Shown here: positions 13,201 to 45,180 of the stretch, one piece after another
How the letters are laid out: each line of letters begins with the position of its first letter
How positions within the stretch are numbered: position 1 is the first letter of the stretch
NCBI GenBank assembly: GCA_021613335.1
Contig: JAJTWR010000465.1
Location: 249,501 to 313,500 of the forward strand
DNA: 64,000 bases
Source of the DNA: Whitmania pigra
Taxonomy: Eukaryota; Annelida; Clitellata; Hirudinida; Haemopidae
Reading direction: 5' to 3'
Position numbers and translations under genes: made by a program
The notes under the pieces: generated by a model
Seen by the model: the letters and a program-made list of their open reading frames with translations, nothing else
The model's database searches: none
Told to the model about the DNA's origin: nothing

Positions 13201-16200
13201 TGTGAGCTGTATAAATGGCTTGAAACTGAATTTATCCTTGCATGTGGATTCGTTGAGGATCTTGGAATTTGCATTTTATTTTAACATTTCTAGTTATTAA
13301 ATGATTACATGATGCTCATTAACATTAACTTGTTGAAATGAATAAATTGTAGAAGTGATAAGATTTATGAATCAGAAGGTAGAAAAAAAGATTATGAAAG
13401 AGATGAAGATAATGTTAGTGGCACTCATTTAATAACATCTTATTTCAGTAAAAAGAATTGGTTTATTGTATTGATAATTATTACTGTTGTTGTTATCAAT
13501 ACTTTATACAATATTTATACTTTCAATAACAATGTACATTTAACTTTTTGATATGATTTGTATCATGTTGTGAAGTTGGAAGTTGTGATTTTGAGCACTG
13601 AATGACACAAGTCTCCTTGAATGGTTGCAGCTGCTGGATGACATGACGTACAAATCACGACATCGAAGATCCTCTCATGACTCGTGGCATCAACACAGCA
13701 AGGAGAGGAGGATGAGAAGGGACAAATCTGGTTTGCATGGTTTTAATTTCATTTATCAAGTTAACATTCAGATTTGTCTGCCAACTTGAGCTGAGGTTAT
13801 TATGAATGGCTTTGCTATTTAGTTCTATTATGGTCACCTTTTTTTAGCAATTCCTTTCCTAATGCTGTCCTAATAATTGTGGTGAAATTATTTGCATTTC
13901 CATTGTCCTGTAGATTGGCTGGATTCCTTACCTTTATCTTCACCAGTCATGTTCTTCATTGAAACACAACTGACGATAACTTGTAAAAATAATTCATTCA
14001 GAACACGAAAGGTCACGAGAAAGGGTCAGGGATGATTATTATGGCAGGTCACCTGTCGAGTCCAGTGATTACTCACCCAGGCACAGACCAGGTAATTGGG
14101 TTGATTGGACTCACCTGTTTGAGTGGTGCTACTCTCAATTTAAGATTGTTTTATGTTATTCATAGTTTTGGCTCTATGTAAGAAACTATTAATATTCACA
14201 CTAATTAGCAAAACACATTACTCTAAGTACTTGTGAGGAATTGTCATTTGAGATATGATGAGCATGATGATGGTGATCATTGCAATCTCTCCTCCAGAAC
14301 ATAGCAAAAGAAGTGGAGACTACTCAAGTTTTGATTATGATGTCGACAGAGGAAGACGCAGTCTCAGTCGAAGCAGCATGGGAAGCAAGCCACCTGGCCG
14401 ATCTAGGTAACTTGTTATAATCAATTATTCTGAAAATGTGAATGTGCTCGACTACATCTTAATAATGACGTATGTGTATAAATCTTTAGATGCTACATTA
14501 TCGTGAAATAGGTCATTCAAGATAATTACTACTAATATAAGGGTATAATATTATATTATATATATAATAATTATAATTTTATTGTTATATAATAAGGATA
14601 ATACTATATTAATAATATAAGGGTCATCACTATGCATTATTACTGATATTCATTAGTTAACAACAAAAAGTGACAAATAGTGGTGATGCAAGATCATTGG
14701 ATGGCTTTTGTAACTCTTGTTAGCAGATATTACGAAGGTAAGAGATCCTTAGGTGCAAGTAGTGCGACCGTGACTGCGCCTCATTACCAATCGTCCTACG
14801 AGTACAGGGATTCATACCATGCCACTCCTGAGACAGATATCTTGGAGGGCAGAAGTTTCCAAGCAAAGTCAATTTATTGGGATGATTACAAAAGAGTGGA
14901 TGGGCCCCCATCTGCTTCATTCAGGGGAGTACCCGCTCATGCGAGACCTTCTCATATCTCTGCGTCGACCACTGTACCCCCTGTTGATTGGGAGGCTGGA
15001 AGGATGCCTGGAAAGCAACCAACACATGAATGGGATGCCAGGTTGGTGTTTTATTTAGATTACATTTTCAACATTAAGCTTTCAACAGTGCTTAACTCGA
15101 GTCATTGATTTTTGTCCTAGTTGATCTTACTTGAGATTGGTTTTCTGATTCAGATCATTTCAAATTTATATTTTTTGAATTGTCATTCACTTATAATATT
15201 ATAGTAATTTGTCCACAATATTATGAAAAAAATTGAAGTTTCTGTGGCTTTTACGGTGCTCTCAGCAGTTTAAAAGACAGTTCTAATTTTGAAACCAGAT
15301 ACGAGAGATCTTCAGAGGAGTTTTTGAGCAGAAAGGATAATTTGCTTCCTCCTCCTCCGAGACCACGACTCGAGAACTCAGAAGTTTCCTCTCCATCTGC
15401 TCCTACCATCACTAGTCAGATCATTCCAGCTGAAGGTACCTATCCCAAAGTTCTTTGCATAGACACCAGATTAAGTTAATACATGTCACTGAATTAGGTG
15501 ACAATGGAGTCTTACAAAAAGATTTCATGAGTAATTTCTAAGTGATTTAAGTCTTCAAATGACTTGTCTTTCATTTTAGTTCCAAATGTAGAACAATGCC
15601 AACTTCTGAAGGCCATGAGCTTTGAACTTGAAGGTTACGAAGAGATTGTGGATGATGATTTGGATGAATGCCTGGCTCAGGAGGATGAGGAAGATGAAGC
15701 AGTTGGAGAGAAGGATGGAGGTCACTCAACATACGACGAGGAAATGGAAAACCTTCCGAGAAAAATACGTTAGCATAATCAATAGTAACTTATTATCGAC
15801 ATGTGACCCATTGTTGGTTATTTTCAGCGTTAGCATTTGTAATTTGTCTCTGTGTCTTGAATGTTGCACAATTTATGCATTAGTTATTATTGATAATTAT
15901 GGTAGATTTTATTGTTAGAGTTTATGATTTTCTTCTTTTCAAAAAGCGCTCGTCGACATGACCGACATAGAATGGCAGTCCTTGGTGAAATCAGATGACT
16001 TGAAAGTAAAAGCAACTTGTGCTCCTGTCGAACACAAATTTACGGATATCATCAGAGAAATTGGGGTGTCCAGGCAATATGCTGGTGATGAACTTTTTGA
16101 AAAAATCAACAGTATCTTGATCGAGGAAATTGATGAAGAGCGGGAAGAAGATATTAAAGTGGCTCTTAATGGAGCCAGTGATGATGATGATGATGGAAAT

Positions 16201-17085
16201 AAAAATACTACTCAAATATCTGAAGCCAACATAAATGGATCAATTATTGAATTAAAGACAGGTGAGTGCTTGTTAAACTATTTAATTAAACTTTTGTCAT
16301 TAATTAGATAATGACACAATTAGATGTCATTAATTAAATAATGGCAAATACATTGAAAAGAAATTTATGGCCGAGGCATGATTTAATCTAAAATATTTTA
16401 TTGTAAAGTACAATAACTTTGATCTTTTGGCTTTAAATCAAATTTTTCTGATGTGATTTATGGCTTTGTTCAAAGAACCAAAAGAAAATGGTGAAGAAAT
16501 TTCATCCTCAACAGCCAAACTGGGTGAAGAAACTCAATATGACTCTGATATGACAGAAGGGAGAGGACAGAAAGATCAAGAAATTGTTGATTGTTTACCT
16601 GAAGGAAAAGAAAACAAGATCATTGAGGTTAAGTTAGAGAACTGTGATCCCCATTATGGGACTAAATCCTCCTCAGCAGCTAAGAAGAAGAAGGGACCTT
16701 TACTCCATGATGTGGCCAACTTCCATGTAACTGCCTTTTTTAAGAAGAAGAGACAGCTCTCAGCCTTGAGGGACATTGGTCCATATAGACGGGCTCTGTG
16801 TGCTAGGAGGGACTTAGCCATAAGGAGAACTCTTTGCAGGATTGAGAAGGTATGATTCTGTTTTTTTTATTTATTCCACAGTACAATGTTTATCCAAGAG
16901 AAATGTTCTTGAAAGCTTACTAATTATTAATATTGATTTAAATTTAACGATACTTGCAGGATGAAATCGTCATGTTTCCTGCTCAGTTAGCAGATCAGGA
17001 ACTGTACAAGCTCAGCTTGCAACTCTTCCATCAAAATGACAAAGAAACTCAGGAGAACTCTTCTGCTCCACTCACTCTTGCATAA
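10215..17085 (+). CDS. ZC3H13: ZC3H13/Flacc-like CCCH zinc-finger protein of the m6A writer complex
   Basis: In animals this nuclear protein bridges RBM15/Nito to WTAP/Fl(2)d in the complex that supports METTL3-METTL14 m6A methylation. Exons: 10215-10334, 10408-10487, 10574-10634, 10758-10833, 10902-10951, 11125-11183, 11328-11399, 11512-12605, 12731-12821, 12944-13030, 13353-13413, 13631-13730, 14002-14091, 14298-14406, 14724-15041, 15299-15435, 15580-15768, 15947-16261, 16476-16849, 16960-17085 (TAA). They sum to 3609 nt, 1202 aa, with every junction in phase. The N-terminus has the family's SVFDRLGP motif, then one CCCH finger at about residues 45-64 (C-x8-C-x5-C-x3-H). The middle is Lys/Arg/Ser/Glu-rich low complexity, including a serine tract in exon 8. 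The C-terminus carries the conserved family domain: DIEWQSL, FTDIIREIGVS and AGDELFEKI, then ALRDIGPYRRALCARRDLAI and LYKLSLQLF. It is shorter than the human protein (about 1670 aa), mostly in the low-complexity part. Family call is confident; short exons 3-7 are less certain. Confidence 0.9.
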
Positions 17086-17899
17086 ATTTTTTCATATCAT
17101 TTTAAGTGGAGACTTTTGTTGAAATTGTAATTTTTGAAGCTGTTTAAATATTGTTTGTGGAAAGTTTGCATTCTGAATGTTAAATTTAAAACTTGTCTTA
17201 AGAGCTCATTCTGGTGTCGAAGCGCTAAACAGTATTAATTGCTGATTACGATAGGATATGGTTATGGCTAAAAGCATCGTTGGACCATCGAAAGAGAAAC
17301 AGACTGTCCGAAAATTGTTTGTGGGTCTTAGTCGCAGTTTAAGCCGAGGGAAGCCCACGCAAGTATAGCTGCATGAGGAGCGGGGATAAGCTTTTTTGCT
17401 GGTGATTTATTTCTTCGGGAAGTTTGATCGCTTTCATAAATTATTCTCCCCCAACGTGAAATTCAACGAAACGTCCGACATGTCTGGAGTGAATAGTCGT
17501 ACACCATCTGTGCTCTGAGGTGTCAGAGAAAGAGAGAGAGAGAGTGGGAAAGAGGCTGTTGCAGACAAGCACCGACTCCATGTTGCAGTGAATAGATCCA
17601 TGCGAGTGATTCATTCATTGTATGCCGTATTCAGGCTTGTCTTACTCGTGTGTACATAAGCCTTAATCCTTCTTAACTCCTCAGACTGTTCACTACACAG
17701 CCGATTTAATCGCCCAAGATTTTTGGCGCTTAATTTTGTTTATTAGAGGCAATTCAAATTTCATACGAACCGACTGCTGGGAGGGTTGCTTCGTTCGTGC
17801 TGAGAATTTATCAACGTCAGCTAATCTTGATTACGGCCAACTTTAGGGTCGAATTCTTACTGTCTGAGGTCCGACTAGCTTATCTTCAAATCAGAGAAA
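17086..17899. other. Intergenic/5' UTR region upstream of MAP1-like gene
   Basis: Spacer of about 0.8 kb holding the probable 3' UTR of the ZC3H13-like gene and promoter/5' UTR of the MAP1-like gene. A short GA microsatellite lies near 17528-17544. It is less AT-rich than the introns, as expected for a transcription start region. No precise promoter motif can be supported. Confidence 0.4.
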
Positions 17900-34880
<16,981 letters not shown>

Positions 34881-35766
34881 GGAACGATCAATTTCAACTC
34901 GAGAGTTGTCCCGAGGCGTCCCTTTTTCTCTCCGCTAATTTAACAACAATTAACAACAACAACATCTTTACAACTATTATTCAAGTCGATAACTTTGGTC
35001 GAGCAGTATTTCAATTCAAAGCGAGAAAAAGGTGATAGACCTTGCAGTGTATATCTTCAGACATTTTTGATAGCCTTTGCTTTCGAAGTTTGAGCCACCT
35101 CTTAATGATATCATGATTTATAAACAGGTTACTTCTGTGAATCCACGCTTTTGTATGTGCTTATGAGTTTTTCTATGCAACGCAAGGAAACTCCGTTGCG
35201 TCCGCCCCTGGTGACTTTTGCTTGCATGCCATAGGAGCAATTGGGTCCATCACTTTGTTGCGCAACATCTTACACATTTTCCAGCTCATTTTTTTATCAC
35301 CTCAAATTTGCTTTTACTTCATTTTGTATTATTTCGTTTTTATTACGTAAGTGCTGCGCTCATCAATTTCTCAACGTTTGCCTGTTCTAATTGATTTGTC
35401 GTAGTTTGTTCATAGATGTTCTCCAAATTTTGTGCACTTTACGTGTTTTTTGTTTTGCAGTTTTTGGAAAAACTTAACAAACGAGTCGATTTCTCAAGAA
35501 ATTTGTTAAACAATCTGAATCACTAAATTGTGCCGTTGCAGTGAGGTTGCTTCCAACAAAGAAGCTTGCAGCAACCATTTATTCATGCATGTAATACTGC
35601 ACCCGTACAAAGCCTTCTTAAATTTTCAGTCCGTTTCACACATCACAATGAAAAAAGTGCAAAAGCTACCATTCCATCAAAATCTGGAATGAGTTTGTAA
35701 TAAAATTGAAGGCAACAATTAAAACCTAGAACAAGAAACTGTTCTCCATTTGCAGTAAATAACGTT
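34881..35766. other. Convergent 3' region between MAP1-like and NCAPD2 genes
   Basis: About 0.9 kb between two stop codons facing each other, so it holds both 3' UTRs. On the minus strand an AATAAA-type signal (TTTATT on plus, about 35578) lies about 190 nt beyond the NCAPD2 stop. No other feature was seen. Confidence 0.45.
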
Positions 35767-38700
35767 TCATTCAAACTCAAGGTCATCGTCGCTCGAGCTG
35801 AAGATGATGGCCTTTTTGGTCTGGCGTGCTGGCCTCTTGTCCGTGGATTTGCTGGACGTTGTTGGCTTCTTTTTGTTTGTCTTTTCAACTTCCTCATCGT
35901 CTTCATCGTCCTCGTCAGAGTCAAAGCGGAGTGATTTTGCGACAGTTTTACTACGTTCTGAAATGACATTTTGTCATTCAATCCAGAGCACCAAATAAAA
36001 AAGTTTCCTAAAATAGCTTAAAAATTTGTTCACGTGCCACAGCAAACGAGACGCGATACCTTTATTATTCTTCTTTTTGTTCGTGGTTTGACTCTTTGTC
36101 CGTTTGCCCGAGGAGGCGATGAAGCTCCTGATGACATCATCCTCATCACTGTTTCCAGGCTCATTATCACCATTTCCTTTCTTCTTGTTGTGATTGATGA
36201 GTCTGTCACTAAACTCTTCTATGAAGGGCTGCATTTGAGGAGAATTGTTGGCATTTAATAAAAACAGATAAAATCAAATGATTCATTAATGATAAGCAGG
36301 TTAGCTCGCTTGATTGTATTCCTGCGCACTTAGTCAAGGAACACGTCAGTTTGCATGGCAGCAATTAACTCACACCTGGGGATCGGATTTACATGGCAGG
36401 CTACCAAAAGTATATCTGTGGCTATATAAACAAACTATAATATGGTGCTACACAAATGAACTTTAACAGCAATAAGATTGCAACTGCCACTTTATGGATT
36501 TCACAATCAAAATGAAAGTCAAAATTTTACATCACCAAAAGAAAATTTATTAATTTTTTTATACCAACAGCAACATTAAAGAAAGTCAATATTTAAATAA
36601 TTATTAAAAAACCATTAATAATGACATTAAATTAAGCTGAACAAACTTTTTAAAGTAACTACTCAGTAATGACAATTATTAGGAAATAATTGCAGTGATA
36701 ATTATCATCATCATCATCATCACAAGTATAATGTCAAAAGCCTTGAAAGTTACCTTAGCATCCTGTTTGACAAACTTCTTGGCATTCGACACGACTGTCT
36801 GCATGCACTCGAGCACGTAAGGATCCTGCAACTTGTCCGAGAAACACGCAAAGTTCTCGTTGAGCTTCTTGATGCACTTCTCATTGGCTGGAAGGAGACT
36901 CAAGCAGTAGGAAAGATCCCTCCATTGCCTTTCGTGACTGTGAATTGCGAATTATGGTGCATTTAATAATATCATTTTATTGTTGCGTATAATTTCAGAG
37001 ACAATAATAAACAGTTATGGAAATAAAGTAATAACAATTTTAATTAACTTTAATCATTTTCAATTACATTCTTCAAATTACAAACATTTAGATTAAATGA
37101 ATTAAAGGAGAACAAGAACTCATTCAACCAACACTGTTGCTCTCATCCTATGACACAACTTCTCACAAAGACTCTCTGACTGCTTCTCCTTCTCAATGAA
37201 TGACACCAGGAACCTGGAAACAGAGGAAAAGATTTTTATTCGTCAAAAAAGTATTTGGTATCATCAGAGATATCAAGTGGCCAGTCAGTTCTGATTACTT
37301 AACTGAAAGGTCATTCACAAGTCAACTAGTGAAACCTAAGCAGGTTTCAGTTCAAATGGAGAGAATTAATACCAATGTGTTTCAAATTCAATGATTTGAA
37401 TATCAGCATAATCAGCATCACAAAAAAAACAGGAACATTAAAAATCGAACTTCATGATTGGCTGGAACTGCTCCTCGGCAACGGCGGACTCGGGATCCGA
37501 AAGGCGACTCACAATGTCCGGGAGGATGTTGTAAATGGCGTTTGCCTAAAAAAGAATATTGAAATTAAGAATATTAATCAATTGTAGTTCATTTCGACAC
37601 TTCTGTTGGAATTGCATAAAATATTAGTATAATTACGAATTATTTCTAATGTTTTTTGTAAATAATTTAATAATAATAATAGTTTCCTCACCTTCCTGGC
37701 AAACTCGGTGAAGAACATCTTGGCGGTGTAGGAAATGCTCGGATCGTCATCAAGAATGCAGAGTGCAATCTCACTTATCTGACCTTTGACCTTGATCATG
37801 TCATTGAGGATGAGTTGAGTCAGGATTTGGAGGGTGCTCAGGCGGACATCCATCGATCGGTCTCTCAATCTGCATTGAAAAGTGCCACCAATTGATAAAT
37901 TCATCACATTATCAGTATCATTCATCATATCATCACATTATCACTATCATCCATTATATCATCATCACATTATCATTCCTCATGTCGTCATCATCTCAAC
38001 CAAGCATATGCAAACTCTTGCGCTTGAAATGCTTAAATATCCATTCATCTTAATTAAGCATTAATGACGATTGTGATGTCATTCAATAACCAATAACAAC
38101 AATAATAACAACACTCACCTGTTGTAAATGTTGGCAGTCCACGGTTCGAGTTGATTGGGGAACCTCGACGCGAGGTCACCAATGCCGATGATGGTGTTGG
38201 AGCGAACGACGGGGTTGTTGGACTTCTCGAGGATGGTGAAGAGCAGACGAAGGTGGGTTTCGCAATATTCCGAGCTGACAACCAAACATCAATTCACAAC
38301 TCACAAACAAGGAAATAAATTCGCATTGAAGGAAGAATTTGATTGAAGGTAATACATTATTAATATTATTGCTGGTAAAAAATAAACCATCGATATTAGT
38401 GCAAATTGAGAATGGTCTAGAAAAATTTTACATTTAGTGCTCAGAGTTAATTAGTATAAAAAATTAAATGTTAGACATTTGTTATGCAAAATTTAATGTC
38501 ATATAAATAAATAATCAGGAATAACTATTTAGCTAATTAAGTTAATTACCTGACAGCCATGAGCTTGACAAGAGCCAAGGCAGACACTGCACTAAGCGCA
38601 GGATCAGAGAACTTCACCTGATTGGAGCACACAGTCACTATGATTGGCTCCATGAGGCTCAGAAGATTCTTGCCACCTATTAACCAACCATAATATCTAA

Positions 38701-41700
38701 TTAAACATAATTAGCATAATTTATTCATAATTTTGTTAAACATATGGAGATATGAAGTTTGCCTCAATGAAAATGAGTTGATAATATCAGAAAATATAAA
38801 TCGTCAGCTGATAACAAATGCTGACCTGTAACAACTTCTCGTTCGATGACTTTCTTGATGAACTCTGCATCAGCATCTTCAGCAACGTGGCCAACCAATC
38901 CCAACTCATCTTCGATGGTTCGTTGTTCGTCCCTCTGAATTTTTAAGAAACACCACTTGAGATTTAAAAACATTGAAATGCGGAAATGACGCCAATGTTC
39001 AGATTTCCTTGTTTAGCATTAAATTATAAGACACTGAATTAGCATACATTATGCATAAGATTTAAATACTGCAATCACTATATCATTGAGCTCTTTATCA
39101 TCTTCACATGTTGCAACACTTAAACCAACCTTCATCCTTGCAGATCCAGAGGCAGAAGCACTTTGCACGGAAGCCATCGACTTTCTGTTGTCGCGCTTGG
39201 CCGACTTTTCGTGCTTCCTCTGCTGTCTCTTCATTTCTGCAAAGACCACCACATCCAGGTAGATCAGCTGCTGAACTGCTACGTGGCTGCAGGTGGAGAG
39301 GAATCTTGTCAGGTATTCGCTGGGACAGAGTTGTTGTTGTTGATGCTGCTGTTGTGTCTGTCTTTGCGATGGTTGTTGCAAGTCGTCGAGATCCAGAATG
39401 TCGTCGATGAAGTTTGGTGGAGGAGTGTTGCTGTCAGTTTCCACCAGGGTGCAGTTGGCTTCGTCTGGTGGAATAAAGAAGAGTCAAACACTTCATCAAT
39501 GAACGAAAGCTTTCTAAAACTTGCTTCATCGATTTGCCATTTATAAGCAAAGTAATTGAATAATAAATTTGAATCTTATTAACAGCTAGGAACAATCAAT
39601 TTGTTGCTATGTAAATATTGTAATTGATTAACAACAATGACATCGAAGAGGCAGTGAAATCATCGAACCCTTGCTGCACTTGCTGAGGATTTCAATCTGC
39701 CCGAGAATTATGTCCGTGCAGATGGCGTCCGGTCTCTCTGCCAGTTTGTAGATGGCAGTGATGGCTCTTTCCACCATAGGAACAAAGTTCGGCCTCTCCA
39801 CCTTCGTGATTCCTGGAAAGTAACATTATCATCATCATCATCAATTTTAAAATTGAACGACTTCTCTTGGAATACCTTGGCTGATGATTTGAGTGAGATT
39901 CTCAAATATTTCGTGTTCCTTGGGTAGAAGGTTTGGTATGTCGTCAATGGAATTTTTCTGGAACAAAACAATTTAAATGAACAGCAAAAATGTGAGCATT
40001 TAATTATAAATTAATTTGCATTTCAGCCAAATTAAATACTTTCAAAATATCTGTCTTAATCATTATTATCATAATCCTAAGAATGTCTACCTTGGCTGCA
40101 AGCTTCATGAGCACGAGGCACGTTTCCATGACAACCAAGTAATCCTGGTTCTGAAGACCATCCGATATCAGGATGTCCATGTTTGCCTCCAACATCTCAA
40201 CCTGTTCACTGGAATGACAGATAATGATCATCATTATCGATCAAAGCGAAGGTAATGATAACGATCATAGTCATATTAGAAAGCTACATCGGGAACACAT
40301 GGACATGTTGGACCATCATCATCATTATCATAACCACACATAAATCCAACCTTGCTATAAATCCAATAAGTTCAAGGGCAGCCTTGGACTCCTGTGATGT
40401 TGTTGAAGGAATTTTGAAGGTGAACTTCTGCCAAAGAATCCTCGTGACCTCCTCGCTCAACAGGTCGCACCTCACGAACTCTTGAATCTGTTCAAAACGT
40501 CAAAACACAAGCTTGCACTGCTGTCACTGTTGTGCATCCATTAAAAAATGAAGTGGATTTATTTTATATAAAAACAGATTTAAATTTAAATAAAGATTTA
40601 CATAAAAAATCTTGAAATAAACATATATAAATAATGATAATAATAATAATAAACATAAATACTAGTAACGATGAAATCAAACTGACTAACCAGTTCTCTG
40701 AGAGCCTCCTTGTCGCCCAAAGTTCTGGCAGTGTTGGCCAATGCAATCAAGGAATTCACCACACACATTGCTTTAGGCCTGCATATATTGCAATATTGCA
40801 CATTAATAATTACAGCCACTCATTTGCATAATAATACATTGTATTCATTTACTAGTTTATACAGTTTTTGTTAAGAATTTCAAAGCAAAAGTCAAATAAA
40901 ATACTATTTTAAAAAATAAACAAAACTGCTTAACAATTTCAGTCGACATCTTGCAATCTCACAACAGCATTAACAACATTCCAATGAAGGTCAACTTAAA
41001 CAAGCTCACATCCTGGCATCGTGTGCAGGCTCGAGATAAATTCCTTTGTAAGCAGCAACCACAGCATCCTTTACTTCCTTTTCACTTGAAAAGATCAGAG
41101 GGAGCATGGATCTCACTCCCAGTATGCACTCCTTCATTCCTGCCTAGTTAAACGCATTAATTAGCATCTACTAACATATTATTTACTAATTAACTTCTAA
41201 ACCAATAAAGCTTTTTTTTGCAATAACCTATACCAACTAGGACAACATGTCCTGTTGCTGAACATTAATGAACAACAGGCCTGTGACTGGTTGTTCTAAA
41301 AATATGATGCTCACCTCATATCCAGTCATGAGAAACTCAATGGCTTCTGTGACATCAGAGGCGACCTTTGAACCCAACCTCAAACTGATCAACGAGATGC
41401 TTCTGCGCGACTCCGTGATGAACGCTATGGAGGACTAAAATAGCAACCAATGGGAGATATTAAGTTTCATTATTGATAAAAATAATTTATTTCATCAACA
41501 CTAGATCTATACAAAACAACATTAGTCATGTCAGAAAGTCAATAAACAAACAGCACATAACAATAGAACAACTGAGCAAGCAAGCCAAAGAAATTTCCAA
41601 ACTCCATAATCTGTGTAGTTTTGATCAGTTTCAAATCAAATGGTTCTTATCGATTAAAACCAATTTTCAGGTAATCAATAATTTGATGCAATTGATAATT

Positions 41701-44700
41701 AATAATAATAATTCAATTAAGACCGACCTTCAAGTAATCAATGAGCGTCTTCAACCTCTCATACTCAGCATCAACTTCTTCTTCATCGTTGTTTTCATTT
41801 CCAACCTCAATGGCATCTTCAATCGTGTCCCTTCTCTCTGCTTCCTCTGCGAGTGGTATAAAAAATAAAAAGTCATCAAAAGTCTAAATATCTATTAACT
41901 TGAAAACAGTCGACTTACATACATAACAAATATTAATAATATTTTACTATATTTCAAGTTTTATGCAGAAAATGATATATGACAAAAATAGTGATTTAAT
42001 AATAATAATCATCACCATCATCATTCTCAGCATAATAATAATAATCATCACCATCATCATTCTCAGCATCTCCCTCTTGTTCTGCTTCAGTTGGAAGGAC
42101 TCCTCGCTTCCTTAACTTCTCCAATTCCAGTTGCTTCAACTTCACAAGCTCCTTTGCCAGGTTCTTTTGGAGACCTTCGGCATTCAGCTGATGGCAACAA
42201 TAACATTAATAATAATAGCAATAGTATTTATGTTTAGTGATATTATTAATGTAATAACTAATAATTGCAGTTATTGACTGATTAATAAATTACAAAATCT
42301 GAGATCACTTGGATCATTAAATTGAAGCACTCGACTAACCTTAAGAGTGACGTCATTGGCCTTGATGAGTTTGATGATGGTCTGCACTGCGTACTTGCGC
42401 ACGTTGCTCGACTTGTCTTGGATTCGAGCGTTTATGAGCGGGAGAAGCACCGAGAAGTGGGAGACCAGTTCCAACTGGAACGATGCCATCATAATCATCA
42501 ATGCAATCATAATCATCAATGCCATCATAATCATCAATGCAATCATTATCATCAATGCAATCATAATCATCAATGCCATCATAATCATCAATGCAATCAT
42601 AATCATCAATGCCATCATAATCATCAATGCAATCACTATCATCAATGCCATCATAATCATCAATGCAATCACTATCATCAATGCAATCATAATCATCAAT
42701 GCAATCACTATCATCAATGCCATCATAATCATCAATACAATCACTATCATCAATGCAATCATTATCATCAATGCAATCATTATCATCAATGCAATCACTA
42801 TCATAAACGTAACCTTTAATATTGACATCATAAAAATCATTTCTAATAACAAACTAAGTATTCATTAATTCCTTAGCCACCTCAGTTGTATAACCTATTT
42901 ATTTACATTTGAATTACTTTCCAAACATTGAAATTGTTTCAAGTTCATGTTCAACAAATTCTTTTGTAGGTGATTGTGTGATTTAATAAGTAAAATAATC
43001 ACAATTGAATTAATCCCATTAATAATAATAATAAATGTGAATAATTAATGAAAATAATTGCAAAGAAGCACGTATGAATTGAATACCTGCTCCTCAACAA
43101 GCATTTGCCATATTTGAAGAACTCGACTCCTCACGAAGGCATTGACATCGTGAAGGTGTTCCTGGAATTATGACGATGATGATGATATAAGTGCTAAAAC
43201 ACATTTAGAAACATCCCAAGAATTTTAACAATATCAACAATTTTTAAACTACAACCATTAAAGCATGTGACAGACAGTGGGTGAAATTTAAATACAAATT
43301 AATTTAATGAAGGCAAGTGCAAGTTCACTCAGGTCATTGGAAACTATGGTAAAAGCAGTAGTGAGGTGCTAAACAAATGATCTGATGCTCATGCTTAATG
43401 CACTAGATAATCATTCCTATTAATATTGTTGCTATTATTAAATGTAATCAACCAATGAAAATTCTTCAACCTGAAGGTGGTTAAGGAATTGTCCCCTCGT
43501 GGTTTTCATTGTCCCGTCGAGATCCTCTCTGTTCATCAGTCGAATCAGCAGTTCACCGAAGACACCAAGAATGCTGTTCCTCATCGTGTACGACTGGAAG
43601 GAATGTTTTTATTGTTAATTGTCAATTGCTAGATTGTGTTTGGTCATTTCTATGGCAAATGAGAATTTATCGATTATTAATAAAACATGACAACATGAAA
43701 ATATCCAACAATGAGCGTGAAAAGACAATGATGATGAATTAGTAGTGAGTAATCGTAGCAATCGATAAGTTAAGTTGCACCGACTTCTTCCTCGAGCAGG
43801 TGCATGACCTCTGCCATGGATGGAAGGACGTGCTCGGGCACGGTTCTGCTCAGTTCGTAGAGAAAGCTCGAGACGCACTTCGAGCAGGCCGAGTCTCTGG
43901 AAAGTTCCTTCGTGTCGATCCTTCCTATTTCCCTGAAGTGGTGGAAGGTGAATGGATTAATAAATTAATAATGAGATCATTTGAGAAGCAACCAATCGAG
44001 CCACTTCACGAACCTCATGATCTCCCCGACGATGGACTTCATTCCATACTTCTCAGAAATGACAGCAACTCCCTGTGACAGAGGTACGACAAGTTGTTCG
44101 TTCTGCTGCAGCAACTGAAGCAACTTCACAACGCAACCTACAAAACAACAAGCCAAAAATCATTTTGTTGAGACATAAACATGCTTCAAAGAGCTTTGAT
44201 CAAATTTCTGGATTGAATCTTGCTCCTCTAAATTGTTGAATGTAATACAAAAATGGTTGTTGCCAAATGTACAAAGTATGGTTAGAATTTAGCATTGTAG
44301 ATACAATTAGCTCAATTAAGACCTTTAAAATAAAATTAACGTGCAAATCCTTCAGTTTTCACATCCATTTGCCAATGACATCTCCAACAATATGTTTAGA
44401 AATACAAAGAAGAAAAAATGAACAACTCACTGAAGCAGTGTCCGTGCTTCTTGACCATGATTCCGAGGATGTGGAAAATGTAGTCTCTCGTCGATTTGGA
44501 CTTTGCCTGGTGGCAGGACTCAAGGATTCTGTAGCAGATTCCTGTTACGAGGCTGTGACGAGTAATAATGTCTTCACAAATCAAGCCATCGAATAATTGC
44601 AATCAATTTAAGTTTTTAACTCTTTCTTAAAATGTTTGTTGCAAAAATAGCCAATTGGAATGATAATCAAGTGGTAGGAACAACCATAGAATAGTTAAGA

Positions 44701-45148
44701 TTTAGCTATCTAAAATAGTTAATAAACAACAATAGTTAATAAGAAACATGACCAATCATCATTTAACGTTTCAAGATATGTCGTCATCTCGGCCATCACT
44801 CACGCTATAAACTCCTCCTCCAAGATGGGCGGGTCGTAGAGTCTCTCGACCTTCAGTTGCACGAGTTGCAAGATGGCCTTCACACCCACCTCACGTTCCG
44901 ATTCCCAAAGATCCGCCAGGGAGGAGGACTTCGGAGCACCCTTCTTCTTGAACGACTGAAGGACAACAATTCACATTGGAGACAAGAAATTTGCTTAATT
45001 CTGAACATTATAAGTGATGGTTGCTGGTATTAGTCTTTAAAGAATGAGAACCACAATTATCAAAACATTAAAGTAAAACAGGTAATTATGTTTTCTTTAT
45101 ATTTTGATTTTGCTCTGACATACATATGAATATTTAATAATAATAATA

Positions 45149-45180
<32 letters not shown>

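Noticed and set aside
42483..42805. CRISPR-like array
   Set aside because: The repeat is a contiguous 18-bp minisatellite without unique spacers, in an animal intron.
42271..42868. Repetitive ORFs on both strands rich in Met/Ile/Ala, Asn/Ile or Cys/His
   Set aside because: These are readings of the 18-bp intronic minisatellite. Only the exon 11 part at the left end is real coding sequence.
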